Source: Trichomonas vaginalis G3
Lineage: Eukaryota; Parabasalia; Trichomonadida; Trichomonadidae
DNA length: 64,000 nucleotides
Direction of reading: 5' to 3'
Assembly (NCBI RefSeq): GCF_026262505.1
Contig: NC_067203.1
Location: forward strand, 11,532,001 to 11,596,000
The notes beneath the pieces are model-generated. The model did not search any database, was not told the origin of the DNA, and saw nothing but the letters and a program-made list of their open reading frames with translations. Shown one piece after another: positions 20,027 through 30,950 of this stretch (position 1 is the first letter of the stretch; the number at the start of each line of letters is the position of its first letter). The translations under genes were made by a program, and so were the position numbers.

Positions 20027-21372
20027 TTTTGTAGCGGGATTACCAGTAAATTCTATTTGAAGAAATTGTATTCTACTAATAGAGTTACAAATATTGAGAT
20101 CAAATCTAGGTGTGAAATTATTTTTGGACAACTTGGTCCATCATATTGTGGTAATCATGCTTTCGAAGGGAGCAGACGCACTCTCAAATCGGTTACATTT
20201 CAGGAGAATTCTGAACTTACTACAATCGGTGACTGTGCATTTTTTGAGTGCACAGAACTCAATGTAATCGATTTTTCAAACTGTAAATTTCTGAAAACAA
20301 TCAATAGTTATGCATTCTATAATTGCCATTCGCTAGCGAATATATCTTTACCATCTTCAGTACAAGTTTTGTTAAAATACTGTTTTTGCTATTGTTCAAA
20401 GCTTGAAAATATTTTCATTACATCAGATTCTGAACTTCAAACAATGGATACCAGTTGTTTTAAAGGAACAATTCTTAAAAGTCTTTTAATTCCAAAATAC
20501 GTTTCAATGATAAAAGCAAATGTAGAATCCCCAGAACCGCTTCAATCAATCGAATGCGATGAACTAAATGAATTTTTTACTTCAGTGAATGAAATTTTAT
20601 ATACAAAAGATAAAAAATCACTCGTTTTCTTTCCGAGAAATCACTCTAAATCATTCACAACGCCAGATTTTATTGAAAATATAGGGTATTATGCATTCGC
20701 ATTATCATTTATCGAATCCATTACATTCGCACCAAACGTCAAAACAATTGAAACATATGCATTTAGTGGTTCGCGATTAAAGTCACTGAGTCTTCTACCT
20801 TACATTAATTTAAATGGCTATGGACAATTTCAAGACTGCAAAAGCCTAAATGAAATTATAATTAGCGCAATATGTTTTATGGAAACAAGTATATCAAGTA
20901 TTGTATTTCCAAACACATTAAGAATTATTGGCCTTAATGCTTTTGCACATTGCTATAATCTGATTAATGTAACTATCCCAAGTTCGGTTACAGACTTAGG
21001 GGGCAGATGCTTCTCTCCGCACACCAACATTACATTTGAGGAAGGATCTCGGTTCATAAAAGATGATCAAAATCTAATATATAATTCAAGATCAGCCCTG
21101 TCTTTACGTTTGAGCGAGAAAGAATCGTATACAATACCAGAGTTTGTTGAAGAGATTTGTGACGACGTGTTTAGTGAAAATAATAATATAAAAACTATTG
21201 TTTTTGATGGTGAATCGAAGCTTAAAACAATAGATAACGCAGCATTTTTTAATTGTAGAAATCTAACAAATATTATTCTTCCAGATTCTCTTGAAGTTAT
21301 TAAACCTCGCGCATTTTCAGGTTGCAAGGCCATCAAAAATTTAAAATTCGGAAATAAATTGAAAACTATATA
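20027..21372 (+). pseudogene. BspA-like TpLRR protein, 5' part, interrupted by a mariner
   Basis: The frame is open from after a stop at 20024 to the mariner end but has no ATG near its start; the usable ORF begins at a TTG (20057). It encodes BspA/TpLRR repeats of about 23 residues, with the pattern Ile-Gly/Ala-x-x-Ala-Phe-x-x-Cys-x-x-Leu-x-x-Ile-x-Leu-Pro: GDCAFFECTELNVIDF, SYAFYNCHSLANISLPSS, LNAFAHCYNLINVTIPSS, NAAFFNCRNLTNIILPDS and RAFSGCKAIKNLKF. These are surface or secreted adhesion proteins, the largest surface family in T. vaginalis. The gene is broken by the transposon at 21373-22673 and apparently lacks its start, so it is very likely dead. Confidence 0.9.
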
Positions 21373-22673
21373 TAGGGTGTCCAAAGGTGTGTTTAGCACA
21401 AACCTGAATACTGCGAATAGAAATAAACAAGTTACATATATATAAAGTTTATTTAAATATAATCACCATTGGATTCAATCACGCGTTCGCAGCGATCGAT
21501 CCAGGCTTGAAAGACACGCTTTAAATCATCATGAGAAAATTGCTCAAATTGCTCTCTTACAAAATTTTCAAGATCATCTGGACTCGCGAATTCGCGTCCT
21601 TCAGCTCTCTTTTTTAGCGTGCCGAATAAACAAAAGTCAGAGGGTGCAATATCAGGTGAATAAATTGGGTTTGGAACAACTTTGACATTTTTTCCAACAA
21701 GTAATTCATTACCTTATGACTTTTGTGAACTCTTGAATTATCAAAATGAATTGCAAACTTTTGTTTTTGTTGTTTGGATTTCTCAAACTCATCAGAATTG
21801 ATAATTTGAGTAAAACATTGTCAATTAGATACTGAGCATTCATCGTATTAGGTTTTTGAAGAATATCAATTGCGATGATGCCATTCACGCCCCAAAAAAC
21901 CGACAACATCATCATTGGTGTGTCAATTTTTTTCTTCGGGAATGTTTGCGGATTTTCATCCTTCGGGATCCACATGATTTTGGCTTCTGTTGCATATTGA
22001 AACCAAGACTCGTCCCCTGTTACTAAAAAGCGAAACTTCTTGGATTGATACGCACCCAATATAGAGAGGAGCTCTTTCGAAAATTGGACTCTAGATTTTT
22101 TTTTGAACTGAATTAAGGTTGTGCGGAACCCAACGTGTATACGCTAGTTTGTAGTTCAAATAATTGTGCAGATAATAACTGACTGTTGTACGTGGTATCT
22201 TTGTCATCTCCTCTATCCTTCTGAGTGATGCTCTTGGGTCTTCATCTAGCGCTTGAAGAATTGCTTTGATTTTTCTTTGATCCGGCGATTTTTTGTCAAT
22301 TTTTATGATGGGCGCCTTTTTGTTCATGAAGTGATACATCCTAACATGATACGTTACAGTGGAATAGCTAGGAGCATCCATACCGAAGCATTTACCAATG
22401 TCTCGTAGATTTTTTTACAGTCTTTGCATTTTTTTGCAAGAGCGAGGATGTTTTCTTTATGATTCATTAAAAAATGAAAAAAATCCCGCCAAAATTTCCC
22501 GCGAAACCGCCTCTTGTCTCAAAATTCATTTTATATCCCGGCATGGCGCCAAAATACAACATACTCATCATATACATATATTCATATTTTTTATTATATA
22601 TTTATAATCAGCATATATCTCCTTTAATAGTCTCATATAGAGCGCTGTGCTAAACGCACCTTTGGACACCCTA
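21373..22673 (-). mobile_element. Mariner element (Tvmar1-like) inserted in a BspA-like gene
   Basis: 1301 bp between terminal inverted repeats of about 28 bp (21373-21400 and 22646-22673) that begin TAGGGTGTCCAAAGGTG and differ at one position. A TA duplication flanks it (21371-21372 and 22674-22675), the hallmark of Tc1/mariner insertion. The length is close to the 1.3 kb of T. vaginalis Tvmar1. The transposase reads on the minus strand. Removing the element with one TA puts the two halves of the host LRR gene back in the same phase. Confidence 0.95.
21453..22381 (-). pseudogene. Mariner transposase, frameshifted
   Basis: Starts at ATG 22379-22381 with a helix-turn-helix N-terminal region (DEDPRASLRRIEEMTKIPRTTVSYYL), which binds the TIRs. 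The catalytic triad is recognisable: first Asp in VTGDESWFQY, second in IHFDNSRVHKSH, third in YSPDIAPSDFCLFG, giving the D,D34D spacing of mariners. Two frameshifts break it. One lies in an A run near 22088-22096, and another lies between the first and second Asp near 21.77-21.79 kb. The N-terminal 96 codons, a middle 116-codon frame (21709-22059) and the C-terminal part are therefore in different phases. The copy should be inactive, yet TIRs that are nearly identical suggest a fairly recent insertion. Confidence 0.93.
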
Positions 22674-23687
22674 TATGATTAAGCTTTTTATGGGTGCACA
22701 AGTCTTGAAGCAATCGAATTTTCAGAATGCGAAAATGTAACAATTGGAAATAATGCTTTTAATAATTGTTATGATCTTAAGAATATAATTTTTTCAAACA
22801 ATATAACGGCGATTCAGAGTTCATGTTTCTTGAATTGTTTTTCGTTAAGAGAAATTGTTTTTCAAATTGATTCATATGCATTCAGTAACACAGGAATCAC
22901 AAACATCACATTTCCATCAGACTCTAAACTTTCATCCATTGGTATGGGTTGTTTCAGCAACTGTTTTAATCTTTCACACATCACACTTCCACCAAATGTC
23001 AAAGAGATCGGATCTAACTGCTTCGAGAACACTAACATCACAACTTTCACAGTTCCAAATTTCACCGAGTACATGTCAGACTACGCCTTCAAAGGATGCA
23101 CAAATCTCGTCAAGTTCACAATTCCACAAGATTGCTCTCTTCGAAACATCGGCAACTTGTTCTTCGACGGATGTTCATCTCTGTCTGTCATCGAATGTCC
23201 ACGAAGTGACTACTTCTCAGTCGATGTCGGTGCTCTTTACAACAAATCAGAGACAGTTCTCTTCTGCTTCCCTCCAGCGTCTGAGATCAAGTTCTTCAAT
23301 CTTCCACAGACACTTCGCACTATATCAACAGGCGCGTTCATCGGATGCAGAAATCTGATCAGCATCTCTATCCCAGACGACTCCGTTCGGACCATCGAAC
23401 AATATGCGTTCGCGAACTGCTCATCACTGACATCGATCAACATCCCTAAGTGCATCGAGAACGTCGAAAGTTCAATCTTCTTCGGATGTGATCATCTGAG
23501 ATGTGGTGTCATCATAGAGAACAGGTCAATTTCATTCATTCGGAAAATCATATCGGAGTGTCTTCTTAACCCGAAAGCGATATACTCATGTGATTTCCTT
23601 ACATGTCAATGCAGAATCATCAACACTGAAATCACATCATCACTTCTCTATGCATTCGCTATTATTCTAGATGTGGGACTATTCTAA
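22674..23687 (+). pseudogene. BspA-like TpLRR protein, 3' part
   Basis: Downstream half of the interrupted LRR gene. After a TAA at 22680-22682 the frame is open from 22683 to 23687 and begins directly with an LRR unit (AFYGCTSLEAIEF), followed by NAFNNCYDLKNIIF, GCFSNCFNLSHITLPPN, YAFKGCTNLVKFTIPQD and GAFIGCRNLISISIPDD. It ends with a short hydrophobic tail and no cytoplasmic domain. The in-phase TAA beside the insertion site is a second lesion, so the gene may have been dead before or decayed after the mariner arrived. From about 22.96 kb the DNA becomes much richer in C and G than the 5' half. Confidence 0.9.
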
Positions 23688-25558
23688 AAATTTTATTTTA
23701 TCATTAAATAGTCTTAAAATAATGAATTTACATATTGCTTCTACATATATCAAGGTAATGAATGTATTTAATTTAATAAATTTGCAAATTTGATATGCTT
23801 CTCTTTTTTTTGACACTCCATCAGCTAATTCTTTACTGGATATATTTCATATCATCTCATTAATGTGTGTGTCTTTCTTGTTTTAATAAAGTTGTTTACA
23901 ACTTATTTCGCTAACTCTATAATTCATCTTTATTTTTATTTCAAAATATAAATTTCTATGATATAGGAAGATTATATGGCTAACATTTTTCATATTGGAA
24001 AAAAGCATTCATTAATTATTTCAAACTGGGTCGACGTCATCATTTTGCAGGGTGTAAGAAACTTCAATCTTGAATAATGTGTTGGTCACTTTATTCTGCA
24101 TAAACAATTATTATGTGCGTGAAAGTTAGATCTCATTTTAACTAAATATCCTGTATTATACTATCATATAAAGATTTGTTAATTGACAATTGTTATAAAA
24201 TCGGTAAACATATCCGAACCTAATATGAACTGCCAAATCTGTAACGTTTTGGTATTCTTTCATTTTGTAAATGTCTAAACATAAAAATCTTTTATTAAAT
24301 GTGTATGATTTATGCATTTTTGAGGGAATTTGTAAATTTTATCGTACTCATTTGTGAGAATTGGAGGTTTTTTACACTAAAATATTTTTGTCATTGTGTC
24401 AAAAATAAAGTAGCCGATAACCAAAATGGCTCAATGGGATTTTATTGTTTTCGTGTGCATTTTAAAATCTATCATTAGATCGACATCTGAACACGTCAGC
24501 AATTTTTGAACCCGAAAAATATGCAAATCATTATGTTTTTAGTTGAATTTAATTTCAAATATTTTTTATTTTCAAATATTACTTCTATTAAATATGAATA
24601 GATATCCGTTCAAATCATATTGATATAAATTATTATTCACAGAATTTGATTCCAAATAAAATTTATCAAAATAATCCATTTGAATACTTATCATTTTTAT
24701 ATGTTTCAATTTTCAAACTTTGCTATTTCATGATGCAGCTCGTTTTTACTCCTATATATTCTACAATCATAACAAAATTCTCATACAAAATGAATAACAA
24801 AAAATTTTGAAGTTCGTAGTGAATAAAATGGTCGTGTATGATGAATATAGGCAGTTGAAAGCGATTATTAATGATAAATTTCCAATTTTATCGTAAATAA
24901 TTTTAATATATTTAATATGAAAAGAGAATTTGAATGTTGATAATAAGGGAATATGACAAGCATCTTGTAGGAATTCAAATGCCCTTAGCTTAATTTTTTC
25001 GAGTTTTTTGAATTTTTAGCCTTAGTAAAACTTGATGAAGATTCTTAAAAGACGATATGTCTTGTTTGGCCGTGCAGTAGTCTCTTAAATTTGTTTGATT
25101 TGGATTATCAATATAAAAAAATTGAATTACATTTCATGCACTTTTTATCTATCGAAAAATTGAATTACCATTCAACTGCGATTTTGAGATATCTTTGTAA
25201 TTGCTTTCATCGAATTGAGTAAGAAAATTGCTATATCAAACTTTTTTTAAAGCAATCAAAAATTGAATATCCCCTATCGTTAAAATTTTTTTGATTGCAT
25301 ATGATAATATTTACCAGTTTGCATTAACCGCTCAAAAATTAACTCGGACTTTTGAGTGTTTCTAAACTTTACGAAAAAAATTGAATTAGAAGATAAATTT
25401 TGTTAGATAATAGCATTATCAACAATAAAATAAGTAAGAAAATTGCTATATCAAACTTTATCAGGTCTACACAAACTGAAAACCGTTCGATTGAATTCAA
25501 ATTGCAGTAAAAATCGGTTTTTATCAACTGTCAAAAGACTTTCAAGAAAAGATAGTTA
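23688..25558. other. Gene-free AT-rich region
   Basis: 1.87 kb without a credible ORF. The part nearest the next gene holds a 27-bp direct repeat (25218-25244 and 25433-25459) and several copies of the word AAATTGAATTA. Confidence 0.55.
25218..25459. repeat. Perfect 27-bp direct repeat, 215 bp apart, upstream of a surface-protein gene
   Basis: The words at 25218-25244 and 25433-25459 are identical (start AGTAAGAAAATTGCTATATC, end AAACTTT). The second copy ends 99 bases before the ATG of the next gene. The position suggests duplicated promoter DNA or a regulatory site. Confidence 0.8.
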
Positions 25559-27649
25559 ATGTTGCTTAACTTCCTTTTATTTGTTACATTAAAATTTGGA
25601 AAGCATGAATATACTATTGATCACGAAACAACTTTAACTTTTAACATGTCTATCGCGTTTTATACAAAACAACAATCAGAATTTAGTTTTAAAAAGGCTG
25701 ATGGTACGGTAATTAATGAAATTCCATCCAGATTGAGTGGCTCAGATAAATTGGTTGTTACTCCAAAAGGTTCAACAAAAAGCATTACAATAATAACTGC
25801 ACCAATTTTTGATAATTGTGATCATATTGATTATAGCATTAATGGAATATTCCATAAAAGTTACTATAATACCGGTATTGATCGTTCTAATCTGAATTGT
25901 GTTGTTATGTTTACTCCCCAGCATACGTCAAAATTTCACATAGATATGGCGATATTTTCTGAATATATCATGACAAACGATGCACCGTATTTACATGAAT
26001 TACAATATGATAATCCATTTGTTCAAGCAGAAACATTAACATTTGGGTTTAAAGAAAATCTTTATAATATAGGTAATTGGTATCCACAGATATCTATCGT
26101 TGATACATTTTTGAGAGTATTTGGTGATTTTGAAGTCACATTTTCTGGTTCAACAAAAATAATTGTTCCAATTGGTGGTATTTTTATTGCCAAGAATATT
26201 GATGGATTCACATTCCCTGATGATGCAAAAGATGGGATTTATGATGCAGGCAGGAGAGAAACCGAATTGACTATATCAACTTCAGGAGAAAAAACTCTCT
26301 ATTATTGTCTTTGCTATTTTCCCCCATTTGATTTATATTCTTCAATCAATGCAGAAATTATTCATCCAAATTCTCCAATTCAATATTCAATGAGACTAAG
26401 TGAAGGTTTTGGGTCGTCAGACAGATATATAGTTATATTTACAACAAAAGATATCATCAATTATAGATTTCATATAAAATCAAAATTTAGTGAAGATAAA
26501 ACATATCTCAAAAATATACTTACATTTGAGGAATATAAGCTTGATGAAAATACAAAATCATTTGTTGGCAAGACATTTATGTTAGATTGTAAACCTGAAT
26601 CAAGGAATTTCCCATTAAATTTAACAATTGGACCAAGTGATATTTTGTTGCCAAGTGTGGGCGACGAAAAAATGAGAGAAAAAGGATCTTATGATATATA
26701 TGGGGATGAAATTGGTGGAGATAATCTTAATGTAAAAACACTTGATAAGTATACTTTCAAAGGAAAGGATATAATAAAATTGAATGATGGAACCTACCAG
26801 ATATTAATTCCGGTAGAAGGAAAAGAATTAGATATACAAAATAACACATATGTTGTATTTCACAATGCAAAGTCATTTACTGGAACACTTGATGGTGTTG
26901 ATATCTTAGGAACTACAGGTCACTATGTATTTAACTTGACAGATAAATCAAGTCCATTTAATATCAAACCTATAGGTGGTAAACCAGTAGTTGCAAATAT
27001 TTCTGTTTTGTATAGAGGAACTTATCGATCTGGGTCTTATTTAATTGATAACGGTCCTCAGAATGACATAATTGTAGTTTCTCCCAATCATCCTGTTTAT
27101 TTTCAAATTTCTGAGAAATCAAATGTCAAAGCAGAAAATGCTAATGTAACTCAAAATCCAGACAAGCAATATGCTTTTATTTCTTTTGCCTCTTCTCCAC
27201 AAGTGTGTACTGCTCCATATTTAGCATATAATGCATATCCGGATTATGACCTTAAAAACACAATGCTTGCAACATTTACTATCGGTAAAAGTTCTAGGAT
27301 AGAATTTTCTGTAATAAGTCATTCGGAACCAGAAACTGAAGAGATATACGGTTTGTTCATTGGAGCTGCTTCTTATGTAGATCAATCAGAAGCTGTTTTT
27401 AAGAAGAAAAATGCATATAAAGTTTACCAACATGGAACGAAATACAAACCAAAAGGTAAGGGACTTGGATCAGGTGCAATAGCCGCAATTGTTATTGTTA
27501 TCATAATTGTTATAATAATAGCTGCAGGAGTTTATGTATTTTACGTAGCAATCAACACCTCGAAACCTGAAAAATCATCTTCATCAGAAGAAAACAAAAA
27601 TGTGACGAATAACGAGAATGTGACGAATAACGAGAACGCTAACATTTGA
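25559..27649 (+). CDS. Type I membrane surface protein of unknown family
   Basis: 696 residues. A short hydrophobic N-terminus (MLLNFLLFVTLKFG) could serve as a signal peptide. The long ectodomain is beta-rich, with many Thr/Ser/Asn and N-glycosylation sequons (NLT, NIS, NVT), but no domain I recognise. One strong transmembrane helix lies near the C-terminus (AIAAIVIVIIIVIIIAAGVYVFYVA) after a Gly/Lys hinge (KPKGKGLGSG). The cytoplasmic tail is 30-odd residues, Ser/Glu/Asn-rich, and ends with a tandem hexapeptide NVTNNE-NVTNNE made by an 18-bp DNA duplication. This build (signal, ectodomain, GSGAIA-type helix, short tail) is common in trichomonad surface proteins. A cell-surface role is inferred. 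Confidence 0.8.
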   Translation: MLLNFLLFVTLKFGKHEYTIDHETTLTFNMSIAFYTKQQSEFSFKKADGTVINEIPSRLSGSDKLVVTPKGSTKSITIITAPIFDNCDHIDYSINGIFHKSYYNTGIDRSNLNCVVMFTPQHTSKFHIDMAIFSEYIMTNDAPYLHELQYDNPFVQAETLTFGFKENLYNIGNWYPQISIVDTFLRVFGDFEVTFSGSTKIIVPIGGIFIAKNIDGFTFPDDAKDGIYDAGRRETELTISTSGEKTLYYCLCYFPPFDLYSSINAEIIHPNSPIQYSMRLSEGFGSSDRYIVIFTTKDIINYRFHIKSKFSEDKTYLKNILTFEEYKLDENTKSFVGKTFMLDCKPESRNFPLNLTIGPSDILLPSVGDEKMREKGSYDIYGDEIGGDNLNVKTLDKYTFKGKDIIKLNDGTYQILIPVEGKELDIQNNTYVVFHNAKSFTGTLDGVDILGTTGHYVFNLTDKSSPFNIKPIGGKPVVANISVLYRGTYRSGSYLIDNGPQNDIIVVSPNHPVYFQISEKSNVKAENANVTQNPDKQYAFISFASSPQVCTAPYLAYNAYPDYDLKNTMLATFTIGKSSRIEFSVISHSEPETEEIYGLFIGAASYVDQSEAVFKKKNAYKVYQHGTKYKPKGKGLGSGAIAAIVIVIIIVIIIAAGVYVFYVAINTSKPEKSSSSEENKNVTNNENVTNNENANI

Positions 27650-28186
27650 AAATAAAAAGATTATATAATTTTAATAATATTTCATAATTAATTTTTATTC
27701 AACAACAAGCCTTCAATATTAGTATAAATTAGTCATTATTGTATAGATAGACGCAATTAATAAAATCTTTTTTTTTCAATTTATATCATCACATTATGGA
27801 GAGCACAAGCTCATATGGTAAAATATTAAGTTTGAATCTACTAAGACATGTCAGAATTGCTTTGTATGTCCCTTGTTTTTTTGTTTTTTTTCCGAATTTC
27901 TGAATTGTACAATTTTGCTTGAAATAGATGATTCCGTACTGATTGCGTTTTTCAAGCATATGTGCATACTTGTATAAATTTTATACTTCTTGGAATGCAA
28001 ATTAATTTCATGATGAAAAAATAACAATGAGTTTATTCAAATTGAATTCTGAAGGAACTAGGTCATACAAAATTTTTCAAAATAGTAATATCGTATGTTA
28101 TAACATATATCAAATGTATCAAATGAACCCCATCAAACTTTTCTTTCAAAAATTGAGAGCTGAGTAACCACTTAAAAAATTTTTAG
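27650..28186. other. Intergenic region and 5' flank of the glyoxalase-like gene
   Basis: AT-rich spacer. It contains a possible start-proximal frame (ATG 28027) followed by GTATGT at 28093, discussed as a weak intron candidate. No other gene seen. Confidence 0.4.
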
Positions 28187-28570
28187 TTCAAGATTGACCA
28201 TGTCGGTATGTATGTTAATGATATGGAAAAGATGAAAGATTTCGACATCAAATACTTCGGGGCTAAGCCTCAACCAATGTATCACAATCCAAAGACAGAA
28301 TTCAGAAGCACTTTCATGCAATTCCATGACGGTGCAAAGCTTGAAATCATGACAAGACCAGATACAGTTGATGGTGAAAAGCAAATGACAAGAACTGGCT
28401 TTGTTCACATTTCAATGTCCCTTGGCAGCAAGGAAGCTGTTGATGAAATGGCCGCAAAGATTAAGGGTGATGGATATACTCTTGTTTCTGGACCACGCAC
28501 ATGCGGTGATGGAAGCTACATGGCTTGCATTCTTGATCCAGAAGGTAACCAGATCGAAATGAAGATCTAA
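28187..28570 (+). CDS. Glyoxalase/VOC-superfamily protein, start codon unclear
   Basis: The coding sequence is recognisable from FKIDHVGMYV (28187) to the TAA at 28568-28570, about 127 residues. It has the beta-alpha-beta-beta-beta VOC layout: DHVGMYVNDMEKMKDFDIKY, KLEIM at the end of module 1, GFVHISMSLGS opening module 2, and ACILDPEGNQIEM at the end. The candidate metal ligands His (DHVG), Glu (LEIM), His (FVHIS) and Glu (IEM) are all present, as in lactoylglutathione lyase and methylmalonyl-CoA epimerase. The first in-frame ATG (28208) would remove the first metal ligand. Immediately before Phe is TAG where ATG is expected. Either the start codon is damaged or the first exon is elsewhere. 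C-rich codons suggest good expression. Confidence 0.85.
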   Translation, partial: FKIDHVGMYVNDMEKMKDFDIKYFGAKPQPMYHNPKTEFRSTFMQFHDGAKLEIMTRPDTVDGEKQMTRTGFVHISMSLGSKEAVDEMAAKIKGDGYTLVSGPRTCGDGSYMACILDPEGNQIEMKI

Positions 28571-28816
28571 ATTATATTAGATTGAATAAAACTTTATTTG
28601 ATGTTTAACAATTACGCTTTCATATTATTATTTTACAACAATAAATTTGAATATAATACATAATTTATTAATTAATTTAATCTTAAATAAATGTGATCTA
28701 TTGGTAAGGATAAAATGATAAAACTTGAAATAAAATCATTTTGAATGTTGAAAGTAAAAAATGAATATTTTATTAAAACAAAATCGCAAAAACTGCATAA
28801 AATTTCTGTAATACTA

Positions 28817-30211
28817 TTATTCCTGACCACCAATTACCTTGATCTGTGATACAGCTGCCTCCAAATAAGTACAGCATGCGACAAATCTTTGAGGGAAGCC
28901 AGGGAGTCTTGTCCATTCACCAATGAAGTTATTCATGCCACAAGGATCAGCAATATCGGATGTAGCAACAAGACAAATCCATAAATCGAAGATATCATCG
29001 AAACCTGGTAATTTCGAATAGAAATCTTCGCTTGTAGTTCCCTTACTATTTTCTGTGGCTTGTAGAGTAGCCGCAATTGATAAACTCTCATGGACTTTGA
29101 AAATACAATAAGCAACGTCTAATGGGCAGAGTTTGTACTCCATGAGGTTCATCCAGCCGACAGGTGCACTTGCTATAGATGAAGAAGTAAATATTTCGGT
29201 AACTGGTTTGTCTAAAAGGTTCGGATTGACGTATTTCAGAGGAATTTTAGCTTCTTTCGGATTCATTTGACGTATTTTCTGGCGTGTTTGAGAGAAGATT
29301 GTATCATCGTGTAATTCTGGTGCAAATAAAGGATATGTGCGTTCGAAGAAATATCTTGCGACTAAAACGTTGATTACGTCTTTTCTGTCAGAGATTTGGA
29401 TTCCATCCAACTGTACAAGAGTATCTGATGCTCTCCTAATCCAATCAATGGCAGCATCAGTATCTTTTTCGACTTTAATCGGAATTAAACCTGCGCGAGA
29501 AATGGGAGAGTTCACGTGGTCGAAAAATGTAAAGAGTTTCTCTTCTATTACAGGAGACTCGAAGTAAGCAGTGTTTGCTTTACGAGATGCCATGGCAGAA
29601 TCTACAACTTTTCGGAGAAAAGCTCTATTCTCGGAAGCCATGTTGAAGATAGATGGACTGTGGTTTATAAGCGAAATCTGTTCACGTAAAGCGATTTTGA
29701 GAATTCTATAATGTTTATAAAGAGTTTGATTCGAAGTAAACGATTTCGAAAGTGGGCGAGGAGCAGCACGCTGTACATTAATAATTATTGGCATTGGATT
29801 ATTAAACAGCCATTGTGCCAAAATTTCTAATTGCTTTAATGCTTCAAGCTGTTGAGATAAAGCTCCTAAATTTGTCTCTTCGATCTTGATATCGAGTTTT
29901 TTGAACATTTTGAATAATACATTATACAAGATAATCTCGTTTCGTATTTGAGGTTGATTATCAATTGGATCTGGTTGCTTTTGCTTTTTTTCTTCTAAAG
30001 CGGCAACAGATTCATCGTTCATCTTTTGGCATATTGGAATCTTTTCTTGAAGGGAGTTCGAAACATCTTTATAATGGTTGCAAATTTTATTATTATAAGC
30101 TGTATTGTCTGAAAACTTGGATGGAAGAGGAAGAAGGAACGGAGTGACAAGATTGATGTCTATTCCTGGTGGTAAATCAGTTCGGTTCACTAGAAATTGA
30201 ATTGGGTCCAT
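28817..30211 (-). CDS. VPS9-domain-like protein (possible Rab5 guanine exchange factor)
   Basis: 464 residues, soluble and largely helical, no signal or membrane segment. The N-terminal 150 residues are charged helices. The C-terminal 200 residues recall a VPS9 domain: a helical stretch (MNLMEYKLCPLDVAYCIFK), then GFDDIFDLWICLVATSDIADPCGMNNFIGEW, where family members have a D/A-D-x-x-x-P segment, then PQRFVACCTYLEAAVSQI matching the closing GE-x-x-Y-x-x-T-x-x-x-A helix. VPS9 proteins load GTP on Rab5/Vps21 at early endosomes. The match is by pattern only and the key Asp/Tyr residues are not clear, so an unrelated helical protein remains possible. Confidence 0.5.
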   Translation of the reverse strand: MDPIQFLVNRTDLPPGIDINLVTPFLLPLPSKFSDNTAYNNKICNHYKDVSNSLQEKIPICQKMNDESVAALEEKKQKQPDPIDNQPQIRNEIILYNVLFKMFKKLDIKIEETNLGALSQQLEALKQLEILAQWLFNNPMPIIINVQRAAPRPLSKSFTSNQTLYKHYRILKIALREQISLINHSPSIFNMASENRAFLRKVVDSAMASRKANTAYFESPVIEEKLFTFFDHVNSPISRAGLIPIKVEKDTDAAIDWIRRASDTLVQLDGIQISDRKDVINVLVARYFFERTYPLFAPELHDDTIFSQTRQKIRQMNPKEAKIPLKYVNPNLLDKPVTEIFTSSSIASAPVGWMNLMEYKLCPLDVAYCIFKVHESLSIAATLQATENSKGTTSEDFYSKLPGFDDIFDLWICLVATSDIADPCGMNNFIGEWTRLPGFPQRFVACCTYLEAAVSQIKVIGGQE

Positions 30212-30559
30212 TTCGCTGATTTTTCAAGAATATATTTTTGGGGTGTCAGGTGAAATCCCCTATTGAAATTAATAATAAAGAAAACAGAAAAAGCAAAATA
30301 TTCAGACAATAACCATAATAATAGAGTTCTCTTTTTGATTATATAAATCTAAGTTGAGGGATGGGCAATAGCATTTAAATATGGGACATTTTATGAAAAT
30401 ATTCCGCGAAATTAGATTATTTTAGGCTCAAATTGTGCAATCAATATGTTCTTTTTGTTTCTAAAACATGACTTTCAACATTCCAGAGCAAATAAAATTT
30501 GGAATCTCAAAATTTATTATTCACTTTTACAAAAAGATAAATATATTGTATTATACTGC
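30212..30559. other. Intergenic region
   Basis: AT-rich spacer; no gene seen. Confidence 0.45.
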
Positions 30560-30950
30560 ATTGCATAATGATATTATATACTCATGTTTGTATATTATTA
30601 TGAAGTGCTGCATAATGGAGAACTGTTTCTCCATCATTATCCTTTTCATTGATATTTGCACAATTATTTCATCACTATGTTTCTCTGAGACAATGTGAAG
30701 AGCTGTTTTTTTTCCGAATTTATCTTCTTCATTGATATTTGCACCATGCAAAAGAAGAAGAAGTTCGACTGTTTCTTTTCTATTACATTTTGCAGCAATA
30801 TGAAGTGCTTCCGACAGTTTCATTACTATTATATTCTGCTGCAATATGAAGAGTGGTTTGTCTATTATTGATATTTACGCCTTGTGAAATTAGAAATTCA
30901 GCTACTTCTTTACTATTATGTAGTGTTGCAATATGAAGAGATGTCTGAAA
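30560..30950 (-). pseudogene. Ankyrin-repeat gene fragment, decayed
   Basis: On the minus strand three or four ankyrin units can be read in shifting phases: QTSLHIATLHNSKEVAEFLI, TTLHIAAEYNSNETV, ALHIAAKCNRKETVELLL and TALHIVSEKHSDEIIV. Frameshifts between units and an absent start and end show it is a relic. It lies beside the intact ankyrin gene at 31246-32448 but its repeats are closer to the consensus, so it probably derives from a different family member. Confidence 0.8.

Noticed and set aside
22855-23358. 167-codon Ser-rich ORF
   Set aside because: It is an out-of-phase reading of the BspA-like repeats, whose own frame shows the LRR pattern clearly.
28206-28211. GTATGT inside the glyoxalase frame as a 5' splice site
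   Set aside because: The sequence around it codes for conserved VOC residues on both sides and no matching 3' motif follows.
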